From assembly GCA_025963425.1 (NCBI GenBank), contig JAOPUQ010000177.1, forward strand, positions 1-16,128: 16,128 bases of DNA, read 5' to 3'. Positions 6,586 through 13,593 of the stretch are shown one piece after another. The position numbers were made by a program, and so were the translations under genes. Source of the stretch: Modestobacter sp. (GTDB lineage: Bacteria; Actinomycetota; Actinomycetes; Mycobacteriales; Geodermatophilaceae). Under the pieces are notes generated by a model. That model had not been told where the DNA came from and searched no databases. It saw only the letters and a program-made list of their open reading frames with translations. The first letter of the stretch is position 1. Every line of letters starts with the position of its first letter.

Positions 6586-7574
6586 CGGAGGGCCTCCTGC
6601 GGCTGGGTCGGGACGGCGGGGGCGCCGGTCTCGCGCAGCGACCGGCCGGTGAGCCCGAGGAACACGTCGTCCAGGCTGGGTCGGCGGCTCTCGATGCCGG
6701 CCACGGCGATGCCGGCGGCGTCCAGCTCACGCACCAGCGCCACCAGCGCGGAACCGCCGGCGGGGACCCGTCCGACGACCTGGGCGTCCAGGATCTGCGG
6801 CGCCTCGGCGCCGGGCAGGGCGGCCATCAGCCGGGCGACCTCGCCGGCCTGGTCGGGCCGCTCGGCGGTCACGGTGAGGACGTCGCCGCCCACCTCGGAC
6901 TTCAGCTGGTCGGGCGTGCCGCTGGCGACGATGCGGCCGGCGTCGATGACCAGGATCCGGTCGCACAGCGCGTCGGCCTCGTCGAGGTAGTGGGTGGTGA
7001 GGAAGACCGTCGTCCCCCGTTCCTCGCGCAGTGCGCGGATGTGCTGCCACAGGTTGGCCCGGGCCTGCGGGTCCAGCCCCGTGGTGGGCTCGTCGAGGAA
7101 CACCAGACCAGGGACGTGCACCAGGCCCAGGGCGATGTCCAGCCGCCGGCGCTGACCACCGGACATCGTCTTGGGCTGCCGCTCCCACAGCCCGTCGAGG
7201 TCGAGCTCGCGGAACAGCTGCTTGCCGCGCGCGGTCGCCTCGGCGGTGCTGATGCCGTAGAGCCGCGCGTGGTCGACGACCTCCTCACCGGCGCGGGCCT
7301 CCGGCGCGGTGCTGCCGCTCTGGGAGACGTAGCCGATCCGGCGGCGTACCCCCACCGGGTCGCCGACCAGGTCGCACCCGGCGACGGTCGCGGTGCCGGC
7401 CGTGGGCACCAGCAGGGTGGTGAGCATCCTCAGGGTGGTGGTCTTGCCGGCGCCGTTCGGCCCGAGGAAGCCGACGATCTCGCCGGCCTCGACGTCGAGG
7501 TCCACGCCGGCGACGGCGTGCACCTCCTGCTGCTTCTTCCGGAACGTGCGGACGAGGCCGCGGGCGTGGATCAC
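6582..7574 (-). CDS. drrA: ABC transporter ATP-binding protein, DrrA family
   Basis: The product has 330 residues with all ABC motifs intact: Walker A GPNGAGKT (38-45), Q-loop region GYVSQSG near 81-87, signature SGGQRRR (138-144), Walker B LVFLDEPTTGLD (157-168) and H-loop TTHYLDEAD (193-201). A C-terminal extension (about 215-330) of the DrrA kind follows (IESRRPSLDDVFLGLTGRSL). It energises the overlapping drrB permease. The start is GTG 7574, 33 bases after the padR stop, with no good Shine-Dalgarno site. A dyad sits at 7584-7599, immediately upstream, suggesting a PadR-controlled, possibly leaderless promoter. Substrate unknown. Confidence 0.92.
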   Translation of the reverse strand: MIHARGLVRTFRKKQQEVHAVAGVDLDVEAGEIVGFLGPNGAGKTTTLRMLTTLLVPTAGTATVAGCDLVGDPVGVRRRIGYVSQSGSTAPEARAGEEVVDHARLYGISTAEATARGKQLFRELDLDGLWERQPKTMSGGQRRRLDIALGLVHVPGLVFLDEPTTGLDPQARANLWQHIRALREERGTTVFLTTHYLDEADALCDRILVIDAGRIVASGTPDQLKSEVGGDVLTVTAERPDQAGEVARLMAALPGAEAPQILDAQVVGRVPAGGSALVALVRELDAAGIAVAGIESRRPSLDDVFLGLTGRSLRETGAPAVPTQPQEALR

Positions 7575-7583
7575 GCCCGCGAG

Positions 7584-7599
7584 TATTCAAGTTTGACTA
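7584..7599. promoter_or_regulatory. Dyad between padR and drrA; candidate PadR operator
   Basis: TATTCAAGTTTGACTA reads as TA-n-TCAA-nn-TTGA-n-TA, a 16-base dyad with six of seven arm positions symmetric, in an AT-rich patch within very GC-rich DNA. It lies only 10 bases upstream of the drrA GTG start. PadR repressors typically bind such short dyads next to the exporter genes they control. Assignment to this PadR protein is inference. Confidence 0.55.
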
Positions 7600-7607
7600 A
7601 CGGCGGG

Positions 7608-8219
7608 TCAAGCCGTTTCCGGCGCGCCGAGGACCGCGGGGGGCCACGACCCGTCGGCCGGCCGGTCCGGGGCGCCGGGGTCGCCGGCGAAGCGGTAGTG
7701 ACCGGCGTCGATCCGGCCGCAGAGCTCGTGCACCCAGGCCAGCTCACCGCCCAGCCAGTGCCCGATCACGAGCGAGAGCTCCACCGTGCTCGCCGGCGCC
7801 AGCCGCGACTCCTGGATCGAGCGCGCCATGGCCGCGGAGCCCGACACCATCGCCTCGAGCACGAGCGCGCGCGCCCGCAGCGCCTCGCGCACCTCGGCCC
7901 GCGGCAGCACGGTCATGAAGCACAGGCCACCGAGCAACCGGCTGGCGTCCCCCGGGTCCGGTTCGCGCAGCGCCTGGGCGAGCAGCCGCTGGAACTCGAC
8001 CTCGCCGTCGGCGGTGAGCCGGTAGGCGATCGGTTCGCCGGGCTCCTCGGCCAGCAGACCGTGCTTGGCGAGGGTGCGCAGGCCGGAGTAGATCGAGCCC
8101 GGGTTGACGTTCCCCCAGTCCTCGACCTGCCAGCTCAGCAGCTCACGGCGCAGCAGGTAGCCGTGCACCGGCTGGAAGATCCGCACCGCTCCGAGGAGCA
8201 GCAGCCGCGTGGTCGACAT
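7608..8219 (-). CDS. PadR family transcriptional regulator
   Basis: The product has 203 residues. The N-terminal winged helix (about 4-75) has the PadR pattern: LLLGAVRIFQPVHGYLLRREL, then NPGSIYSGLRTLAKHGLL (recognition helix) and the wing IAYRLTADGE. The C-terminal part (about 85-175) is a helical dimerisation region of the PadR/Vir type. It sits directly upstream of, and co-directional with, drrAB, the classic arrangement of a local repressor relieved by an exporter substrate. It probably represses drrAB through the dyad at 7584-7599. The start is ATG 8219; no clear Shine-Dalgarno site precedes it. Confidence 0.88.
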   Translation of the reverse strand: MSTTRLLLLGAVRIFQPVHGYLLRRELLSWQVEDWGNVNPGSIYSGLRTLAKHGLLAEEPGEPIAYRLTADGEVEFQRLLAQALREPDPGDASRLLGGLCFMTVLPRAEVREALRARALVLEAMVSGSAAMARSIQESRLAPASTVELSLVIGHWLGGELAWVHELCGRIDAGHYRFAGDPGAPDRPADGSWPPAVLGAPETA

Positions 8220-8271
8220 GGGGACACTGTGCCCGCCGGGGCGCCGCCCGGACGACGCCAGTCCTCCCGGC

Positions 8272-8448
8272 TCACTCCTCCCGGCGAGGTCGCACGGCGA
8301 CCAGCGCCCAGACCATCGGCACCAGCAGCACCGGCCACTGCAGCGACAGGTCGCCCAGCCACAGCAGCCCGATCAGCAGCAGCACCGCCAGCCAGCCCGC
8401 CGTCCACAGGCCCAGGGCCCGCCGCTCCCCCGCACGCCGCCGGGCCAT
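8272..8448 (-). CDS. Small two-helix membrane protein (58 aa)
   Basis: A short ORF reading MARRRAGERRALGLW, then two hydrophobic stretches (about 15-32 TAGWLAVLLLIGLLWLG and about 38-53 WPVLLVPMVWALVAV) and a charged end RPRREE. The positive-hydrophobic-positive layout is what a genuine small membrane protein shows. ATG 8448 lies six bases after the stop of the DUF885-type gene, so it is likely co-transcribed and coupled to it. No family is recognised and no function is assigned. Codon use, with GC-rich third positions throughout, matches the neighbours. Confidence 0.6.
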   Translation of the reverse strand: MARRRAGERRALGLWTAGWLAVLLLIGLLWLGDLSLQWPVLLVPMVWALVAVRPRREE

Positions 8449-8454
8449 CGCCGG

Positions 8455-9672
8455 TCAGGCCGCCGCGAGTTCGGCCGTGACCACCGCCGGGGTCAGCGGC
8501 TCGTCGAGCAGCCGCAGGAACCGGTCGGCGACCGACTGCTCCGCCGGCCGGGCGGCGAGCCAGGAGCTGAGCAGGTCGTAGCCCTCCACGTAGGTGGAGA
8601 TGTACGCCCGCCACAGCGGGTCGGTCAGGAAGCGCAGCTGCTGGACGGCGCGGTCGTGGCTGACCAGCCCCCAGCGCTGCAGGTGGGCGATCACCTCGTC
8701 GGGGTCGGCGCCTCGGTCGTGCAGCAGGATCGCGGCATCCTGGCGCACCCGGTTCAGCGGCGCGGCCGCGGCGGCGATCCGCTCGGCCAGCTCCCCGTCG
8801 AAGTGCAGCCCCAGGTCGCCCAGGACGTCGGCGGCCCACGGCCCCCAGCCCTCGCCGATCGCCGCCTCCACCCCCAGGTCGGCCAGCCCCTCGGCCATCA
8901 GGCACTCGGGGGTGTTGACCAGGAAGACCGTGTGCTCCAGGCGCGCGGCCCGCTGGACCAGCCCGCGCTCCTTGCGGCAGTGCTCGGTGTGGTGACCGGG
9001 GTAGGCCTCGTGGGCGACCAGGTGCGGGAGCTGACCCAGCCGGTGCGGCAGGTCGGCGTTGATGGCCACCCGGGAACGGTAGGCGCCCTCGTAGTAGTTG
9101 AAGCCCGACCACGGCTTGTCGGTGACCACCTCGTAGCGCACCGTCTCGACCTCGGGCAGGCCGTACTGGCCGCGGACCCGGTCGCGCAGCGCGGAGGACA
9201 GCGCGTGCACCGCGACCTCGAGCCGGTCCGGCGGGCACTCCTCCCGGCGGCGGTGCACCGCGTAACGCTCGGACAGCGTGCCGCTGCCGGGCAGCAGGCG
9301 GTCGAGCTCGGCGTGCGCCGCGGCGTAGGTCGCCGGGTCGGCGAGGCCGACGTCGACCTGGAAGTAGGCGGCCACCTCCGCCACGAAACCCACCGGCTCG
9401 CCGCCGAACTTGCGCGCGGTGCACTCGAGGCCGGTGAGCTGACCGCGCAGGTAGGCGCTGCGGTCGGCCGGCAGGCCGCTCACGTCGAGCTCGGTCAGCA
9501 GGGCGCGGGCCTGGTCACGCAGCTGGTGCGGGGTGGGGGCCGGTTCGTCGGCGACCTGCGCCCGGACCCGCGGGTCGCCGGTGTAGGCGTCGACGAAGCC
9601 GGCCTCCAGCCGGTCGAAGCGGAGGCCGAGCCGGACGTACTCGAGCGGGACGTCGACCGCGCCGGCTGCCAT
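8455..9672 (-). CDS. Compact DUF885-family putative zinc metallopeptidase
   Basis: The product has 405 residues from ATG 9672, chosen because GAGAGG lies 9 bases upstream; an ATG at 9681 adds three residues. The motif VAHEAYPGHHTEH (H221, E222, H227, H228) is the DUF885 signature, a variant HExxxGHH metal site, and TPECLMAEGLADLG (near 254-267) supplies the downstream glutamate expected of a gluzincin-type centre. DUF885 proteins are usually 500-600 residues and often secreted; this one is shorter and has no signal peptide, so it is probably cytoplasmic. The motif core is intact. The substrate is unknown, and peptidase activity is inferred from the family. It lies downstream of uppS (78-base gap) and just ahead of a small membrane protein. 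Confidence 0.78.
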   Translation of the reverse strand: MAAGAVDVPLEYVRLGLRFDRLEAGFVDAYTGDPRVRAQVADEPAPTPHQLRDQARALLTELDVSGLPADRSAYLRGQLTGLECTARKFGGEPVGFVAEVAAYFQVDVGLADPATYAAAHAELDRLLPGSGTLSERYAVHRRREECPPDRLEVAVHALSSALRDRVRGQYGLPEVETVRYEVVTDKPWSGFNYYEGAYRSRVAINADLPHRLGQLPHLVAHEAYPGHHTEHCRKERGLVQRAARLEHTVFLVNTPECLMAEGLADLGVEAAIGEGWGPWAADVLGDLGLHFDGELAERIAAAAAPLNRVRQDAAILLHDRGADPDEVIAHLQRWGLVSHDRAVQQLRFLTDPLWRAYISTYVEGYDLLSSWLAARPAEQSVADRFLRLLDEPLTPAVVTAELAAA

Positions 9673-9750
9673 GCGCGGCATCCTCTCAGCCGGGACCGGC
9701 CCGCCGGCGCGTCGCCCCGCCCGGCCGGAGTGGCCGAACCGGGAGTGGGG

Positions 9751-10530
9751 TCAGCCGCCGAAGCGACGGTGCCGGGCCGCGTAGTCGCGGAGCGCGCGCA
9801 GGAAGTCCACCCGCCGGAAGTCCGGCCAGTAGACGTCGGTGAAGTGGAACTCGGCGTTGGCCGTCTGCCACAGCAGGAAGCCCGACAGCCGCTGCTCACC
9901 GCTGGTCCGGATCACCAGGTCGGGGTCGGGCTGCCCGCGGGTGTAGAGGTGCTCGGCGATGTGGTCGACCTCCAGGGTCTCGACCAGCTCCGGCAGCGTC
10001 GTCCCCCGCTCGGCGTGCTCGGCCAGCAGCGACCGGACGGCGTCGGCGATCTCCTGCCGCCCGCCGTAGCCGACCGCCAGGTTGACCGTGGCGCCCAGCC
10101 GGTCCCGGCTGGCCTCCTCGGCCCGCTTCAGCGCGGCGACCGTCTCCGCCGGGAGCAGCTCCAGGGCACCCATGGCCCGCAGCTGCCAGCGGCGGCCGGG
10201 GCGGGCCAGGTCGCAGGCGACGTCCTCGATGATCCGCAACAGGGCGGTGAGCTCGGACTCGGGACGCCGCAGGTTGTCGGTGGAGAGCATGAAGAGCGTG
10301 ACCACCTCCACGCCGGCGTCGTCGCACCAGCCGAGCAGGTCCACGATCTTGTCCGCGCCCCGGCGGTGGCCGTGCGCGACGTCCTCCAGGCCGATGGAGC
10401 GGGCCCAGCGCCGGTTGCCGTCCATGATCACACCGACGTGGCGGGGGGTGTCGGCGCCCAGCAGTGCCCGGGCCAGCCGCCGTTCGTACAGCGCGGTGAG
10501 CACGTCGCGGACCCTTGCGCGCACCCCCAC
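9751..10530 (-). CDS. Short-chain Z-isoprenyl diphosphate synthase (UppS/cis-prenyltransferase family)
   Basis: A 259-residue cis-prenyltransferase. HVGVIMDGNRRWAR (31-44) carries the catalytic Asp37 and the diphosphate-binding region; LSTDNLRR (82-89), NLAVGYGGRQEI and DLVIRTSGEQRLSGFLLWQ followed by AEFHFTDVYWPDF complete the family motifs. It condenses isopentenyl diphosphate onto an allylic starter in Z configuration. Actinobacteria carry a long-chain decaprenyl enzyme and a short-chain Z-farnesyl enzyme (Rv1086 in M. tuberculosis). The neighbouring hemolysin III gene argues for the Rv1086-like type, but product length cannot be read directly. Longer upstream starts (to 10713) would run through the promoter; GTG 10530, 7 bases after a TAGGCT box, suggests leaderless translation. 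GTG 10524 is an alternative. Confidence 0.88.
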   Translation of the reverse strand: MGVRARVRDVLTALYERRLARALLGADTPRHVGVIMDGNRRWARSIGLEDVAHGHRRGADKIVDLLGWCDDAGVEVVTLFMLSTDNLRRPESELTALLRIIEDVACDLARPGRRWQLRAMGALELLPAETVAALKRAEEASRDRLGATVNLAVGYGGRQEIADAVRSLLAEHAERGTTLPELVETLEVDHIAEHLYTRGQPDPDLVIRTSGEQRLSGFLLWQTANAEFHFTDVYWPDFRRVDFLRALRDYAARHRRFGG

Positions 10531-10537
10531 GCCGAGC

Positions 10538-10543
10538 AGCCTA
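10538..10543 (-). promoter_or_regulatory. Candidate -10 box of the uppS-type gene (leaderless)
   Basis: TAGGCT on the minus strand, 7 bases before GTG 10530, matches the TAnnnT -10 form. The spacing places transcription start at or next to the start codon, and no Shine-Dalgarno site is present. No convincing -35 was found. Confidence 0.5.
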
Positions 10544-10609
10544 GGACCCCTGTCTTCCCGGAGCCGACCGCCGGGCCCCGAGGGCGGGGCAGGGTCACAG
10601 CCAGGTCGG

Positions 10610-10639
10610 GATGACGGGCTCCCCACGTCTCCGTAACCT
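10610..10639 (+). promoter_or_regulatory. Candidate promoter of the hemolysin III gene (leaderless)
   Basis: GATGAC (10610-10615) and TAACCT (10634-10639) are separated by 18 bases. TAACCT ends 7 bases before ATG 10647, so the transcript would begin about at the start codon. A GGAGG lies only one base from the ATG, too close to be a normal ribosome binding site. Confidence 0.5.
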
Positions 10640-10646
10640 CGGAGGC

Positions 10647-11477
10647 ATGACCGTCTCCTCAGACCGCGAGGACTCCGTCCGGGTCCGCGCCGACGGCGCC
10701 CAGCTCGAGGCACCGCTGGGCGAGGCGGTCGACGCCGTCCACGCCGAGGGCGAGCGCGTCGAGTCCGTCGAGGGGCGCGGCCAGTGGGCCGACGCCGAGT
10801 ACGGCGACAAGGACTACGACCACCCCGACACGCGCCCCCGCATGCGGGGCTGGCTGCACCTGTTCGCCTTCTTCGGCGCGATCGTGGCCGGCGCGGTGCT
10901 CATCCCGCTGGCCGCGGTGCAGGGGGCGAGGGCCGGCTTCTCCGTCGCCCTCTACTGCCTGACCATCCTCGGCCTGTTCGGCGTGAGCGCGGCCTACCAC
11001 CGGCGGCGGTGGTCGCCGCGCGGTTGGAAGCTGATGAAGCGTGCCGACCACTCGATGATCTTCCTGTTCATCGCCGGCACCTACACGCCGTTCGCGCTGC
11101 TGGCGGTGCCCGAACCCACGGGCTACTGGATCCTCGGCATCGTCTGGACCGGTGCGATCGCCGGCGTCGCCCTGAAGATGGTGTGGCCCACCGCCCCGCG
11201 GTGGCTCGGCGTGCCGATCTACCTGGCGCTGGGCTGGGTGGCCGTGTTCGTGCTGGTCGACATCCTGCAGACGGTCGGGGTCACCGTGCTGGTGCTCATG
11301 GCGGCCGGCGGCCTGCTCTACAGCGCCGGGGCGATCTCCTACGCACTCAAGAAGCCCAACCCGTGGCCGGGCACCTTCGGCTACCACGAGGTCTTCCACG
11401 CCATGACGATCGTGGCGGCCACCTGCCACTACATCGGCGTCTACTTCGCGCTCTACAACAGCCCGTTCACCACGTAG
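10647..11477 (+). CDS. Hemolysin III / PAQR-family membrane protein
   Basis: The product has 276 residues from ATG 10647. Residues 1-65 are an acidic hydrophilic cytoplasmic extension. About seven transmembrane segments follow from residue 69, the usual hemolysin III core. Family histidines are present: SAAYHRR (H118), RADHSMIFLFIAGTYTPF (H135), GYHEVFHAMTIVAATCH (H247, H251, H261), the likely metal site of the PAQR fold. Despite the name, bacterial members are general membrane proteins thought to act in membrane-lipid homeostasis; haemolysis should not be assumed. It is divergent from the Z-prenyl synthase across 116 bases, as Rv1085c is from Rv1086 in M. tuberculosis. A longer frame begins at 10611, but that ATG lies in the promoter. 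The gene ends just before a strong palindrome. Confidence 0.9.
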   Translation: MTVSSDREDSVRVRADGAQLEAPLGEAVDAVHAEGERVESVEGRGQWADAEYGDKDYDHPDTRPRMRGWLHLFAFFGAIVAGAVLIPLAAVQGARAGFSVALYCLTILGLFGVSAAYHRRRWSPRGWKLMKRADHSMIFLFIAGTYTPFALLAVPEPTGYWILGIVWTGAIAGVALKMVWPTAPRWLGVPIYLALGWVAVFVLVDILQTVGVTVLVLMAAGGLLYSAGAISYALKKPNPWPGTFGYHEVFHAMTIVAATCHYIGVYFALYNSPFTT

Positions 11478-11497
11478 CGGCGCCGCGGCCCGGCGCA

Positions 11498-11559
11498 GGG
11501 CATAGGAAGCTTTCCACCCGGATTACTACCGCATCCTGGGTGTAAAGCTTCCTATGCCC
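11498..11559. repeat. Long intergenic palindrome with 16-bp perfect arms; terminator or dispersed repeat
   Basis: GGGCATAGGAAGCTTT (11498-11513) and AAAGCTTCCTATGCCC (11544-11559) are perfect inverted repeats. The stem continues inward through CACCC/GGGTG after one mismatch, leaving a loop near TTACTACCGC. It lies between the convergent hemolysin III gene (stop 11477) and the reductase gene (stop 11587). It is clearly AT-richer than its surroundings. A bidirectional terminator role fits the position; the exactness and composition also fit a REP- or MITE-like repeat. Confidence 0.8.
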
Positions 11560-11586
11560 CTCGGGACGCGTGTCGTGCCGCTGGGC

Positions 11587-12855
11587 TCAGGCGGCGGTAC
11601 GCAGGTCCGCGGCCGGGAACGGCGGACGCTCGTCCAGCCGCACGGACAACTTCCCGGCCAGCCGCCAGGCGCGGGCGGTCAGGTCCCGGTCGGCCTCGGT
11701 CACCAGGTTGCCCATCACCCGCAGCGCGACGGTCATCAGCGTCCGCGACCGCATGCCCACGGGCCCGGCGGCGGGCAGGAATCGCGGCAGGGTGAGCAGC
11801 CCGGCCAGCCGGCGGGCGATGGAGAACGCCTGGCCGTAGTGCCCGCGCAGGGTCGCGGGCCACGCCAGCGACCAGTCGGCCTCGTCGAGCATGCCGGCCA
11901 GCGTCCGGCCGGTCTCCAGCCCGTAGTCGATGCCCTCGCCGTTGAGCGGGTTCACGCACCCGGCGGCGTCGCCGACCAGCGCCCAGTTGCGCCCGGCGAC
12001 ACCGGAGACGGCCCCGCCCATCGGCAGCAGCGCGCTCGCCGGCGCCCGCACCGGACCGGCCAGTTGCCACTCGCCGCGGCGCTGGCCGGCGTAGACGTCG
12101 AGCAGCGACCTCAGCTGCACCCCGGCCGGACGGCGGGCCGTGGCGAGCGTCCCGACCCCGATGTTGACCTCGCCGCCGCCGAGCGGGAAGACCCAGCCGT
12201 AGCCGGACAGCAGCTCGCCGTCCGCGCCGCGCAGCTCCAGGTGCGAGGAGATCCACTCGTCATCGCTGCGGCCGGAGGAGACGTAGCCGCGGGCGGCCAC
12301 GCCGTAGGCGGTGTCCCGGTGCCACTCCCGGCCGAGCACCCGGCCCAGCGGGGAGCGGGCACCGTCGGCCACGACGAGCCGGCGGCACGCCACGGTGCTC
12401 GTCGTCCCGTCCGGCCGACGAAACACCACGCCGGCCACCCGGTCGCCGTCCCGCTCCACGTCGACGGCCTTGGCACCCTCCAACGGCACCGCCCCGTCGG
12501 CCAGCGCCGTCCGCCGGATCCGGGCGTCGAGTTCGGTGCGCGGCACGGCGCCGCCGTGGTCGGGCAGCGTCCCACCCGGCCAGGGCAGCAGCAGCTCCTG
12601 GCCGAAGCCGGCCGCCCGCAGACCCCGGTTGCGCCCGTGCGAGCGGACCCAGTCGCCGAGGCCGAGAAGGTCCAGCTCGGCGATGGCCCGGGGGGTCAGG
12701 CCGTCACCGCAGGTCTTGTCCCGCGGGAAGACGGCGGCATCGGCCAGGACGACGTCCGCTCCGCTGCGCGCGGCCCACGCGGCAGCCGCCGAACCCGCCG
12801 GGCCGGCGCCGACGACCAGGACGTCGGTACTGGTGGGCTCGGGTGTGTGCGGCAC
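11587..12855 (-). CDS. Geranylgeranyl-reductase-family flavoprotein (MenJ-like isoprenoid-chain reductase)
   Basis: The product has 422 residues. The FAD Rossmann fingerprint DVLVVGAGPAGSAAA lies at 11-25, the family signature CGDGLTPRA at 49-57, the substrate-region motif GYGWVFPLGGGEVNIGVG at 218-235, and the second FAD motif GDAAGCVNPLNGEGIDYG at 295-312. The length is normal for the family. These enzymes saturate isoprenoid double bonds; in mycobacteria MenJ (Rv0561c) reduces one unit of the menaquinone side chain, a plausible role here, though polyprenyl or archaeol-type substrates cannot be excluded from sequence. It is the last gene of a minus-strand run, 41 bases after the MDMPI-like gene. 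The start is GTG 12855, read directly into the Rossmann fold. Confidence 0.85.
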   Translation of the reverse strand: MPHTPEPTSTDVLVVGAGPAGSAAAAWAARSGADVVLADAAVFPRDKTCGDGLTPRAIAELDLLGLGDWVRSHGRNRGLRAAGFGQELLLPWPGGTLPDHGGAVPRTELDARIRRTALADGAVPLEGAKAVDVERDGDRVAGVVFRRPDGTTSTVACRRLVVADGARSPLGRVLGREWHRDTAYGVAARGYVSSGRSDDEWISSHLELRGADGELLSGYGWVFPLGGGEVNIGVGTLATARRPAGVQLRSLLDVYAGQRRGEWQLAGPVRAPASALLPMGGAVSGVAGRNWALVGDAAGCVNPLNGEGIDYGLETGRTLAGMLDEADWSLAWPATLRGHYGQAFSIARRLAGLLTLPRFLPAAGPVGMRSRTLMTVALRVMGNLVTEADRDLTARAWRLAGKLSVRLDERPPFPAADLRTAA

Positions 12856-12896
12856 GGGCCCAGTGTCCCTGGTCGGCCGCGGCAGGCCGTCCCGGC

Positions 12897-13559
12897 TCAG
12901 CCGAACAGCGGGAAGCGCGCGGCGACCGGGCCCAGTTCCAGCTTGTCCGCGGCGGTCAGCGGCTCCCGTCCGGTGCCGCGCCGGGCCGCGGTGACGTCGT
13001 CCCAGCGGCGCGGCAGCCGACCGCCGGCGAGCTCCTCCAGGACCCGGCGGACCTCGGCCAGCGGGGCTTCGCCCGGACCGGGGCGGTCCAGTGAGGCGAC
13101 CAGGTCGAGGTGGTGGACGGCCGCCTCGACGGCGAGGGTGGAGAGCAGGTCGGCGACCCGCAGCACCCGGCCCTGGGTCGCCACCAGGTCGGTCTCGCGA
13201 ACCCGCCCGGCCGCGACCAGGACCGCGGCCGTCGTCTCCGCGTACCGCGGCGCGATGCCGGCCAGGCCCCCCGCGGTGCTGGCGGCGATCCGGGTGCTCC
13301 AGAGCTCCGCGTCGTCACCGGGCGCCGGCGGGCGCCACGCCGTCCAGTAGCTGACGGCGTCGGTGTCGGCGAAACCGGCAGCCGGCGTGCACAGCGCGAC
13401 CAGCGCCCGCCGCGCATCGTCGAGGAGGTGGAAGCCGAGGTCGACCGGCGTCCAGCCCGCGCAGCCGGTCGGCTGCCAGCCCTCCTCGGTGCCCAGCGCG
13501 CTGAGCACCGAGGAGAGCGGGACGTAGGCGCTGCTGAGCAGGTCCAGCGGGTCCGTCAC
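12897..13559 (-). CDS. Maleylpyruvate-isomerase-N-terminal (MDMPI)/DinB-like putative mycothiol-dependent protein
   Basis: A 220-residue four-helix-bundle-type protein. The opening segment GCAGWTPVDLGFHLLDDARR (32-51, H44) and LAVEAAVHHLDLVASL (142-157, E145, H149/H150) match the metal-ligand pattern of the DinB/MDMPI superfamily, whose actinobacterial members often use mycothiol as thiol cofactor. The specific reaction cannot be assigned; many paralogues exist per genome. The C-terminal region (about 165-220) carries no recognised extra domain. It has a GTG start at 13559 with a GGTGG-type Shine-Dalgarno site, 34 bases from the preceding gene, inside the yyaL-to-reductase minus-strand run. 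It may be part of thiol redox or detoxification given the thioredoxin-like YyaL upstream; this is context inference only. Confidence 0.75.
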   Translation of the reverse strand: MTDPLDLLSSAYVPLSSVLSALGTEEGWQPTGCAGWTPVDLGFHLLDDARRALVALCTPAAGFADTDAVSYWTAWRPPAPGDDAELWSTRIAASTAGGLAGIAPRYAETTAAVLVAAGRVRETDLVATQGRVLRVADLLSTLAVEAAVHHLDLVASLDRPGPGEAPLAEVRRVLEELAGGRLPRRWDDVTAARRGTGREPLTAADKLELGPVAARFPLFG

Positions 13560-13593
13560 GTGGCCACCCTGGCAGAGCCTGCCCGACCGGGGC

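Noticed and set aside
5044..10614. Very long plus-strand frames (5044-6990, 6990-8480, 8209-10614)
   Set aside because: They are antisense to phoH2, drrAB, padR, the DUF885 gene and uppS, all of which have clear family motifs; they are low-complexity products of high-GC codon bias.
11554..13350. 598-codon plus-strand frame
   Set aside because: It lies opposite the reductase and MDMPI genes, which carry intact motifs; the product is a His/Gln/Arg-rich shadow.
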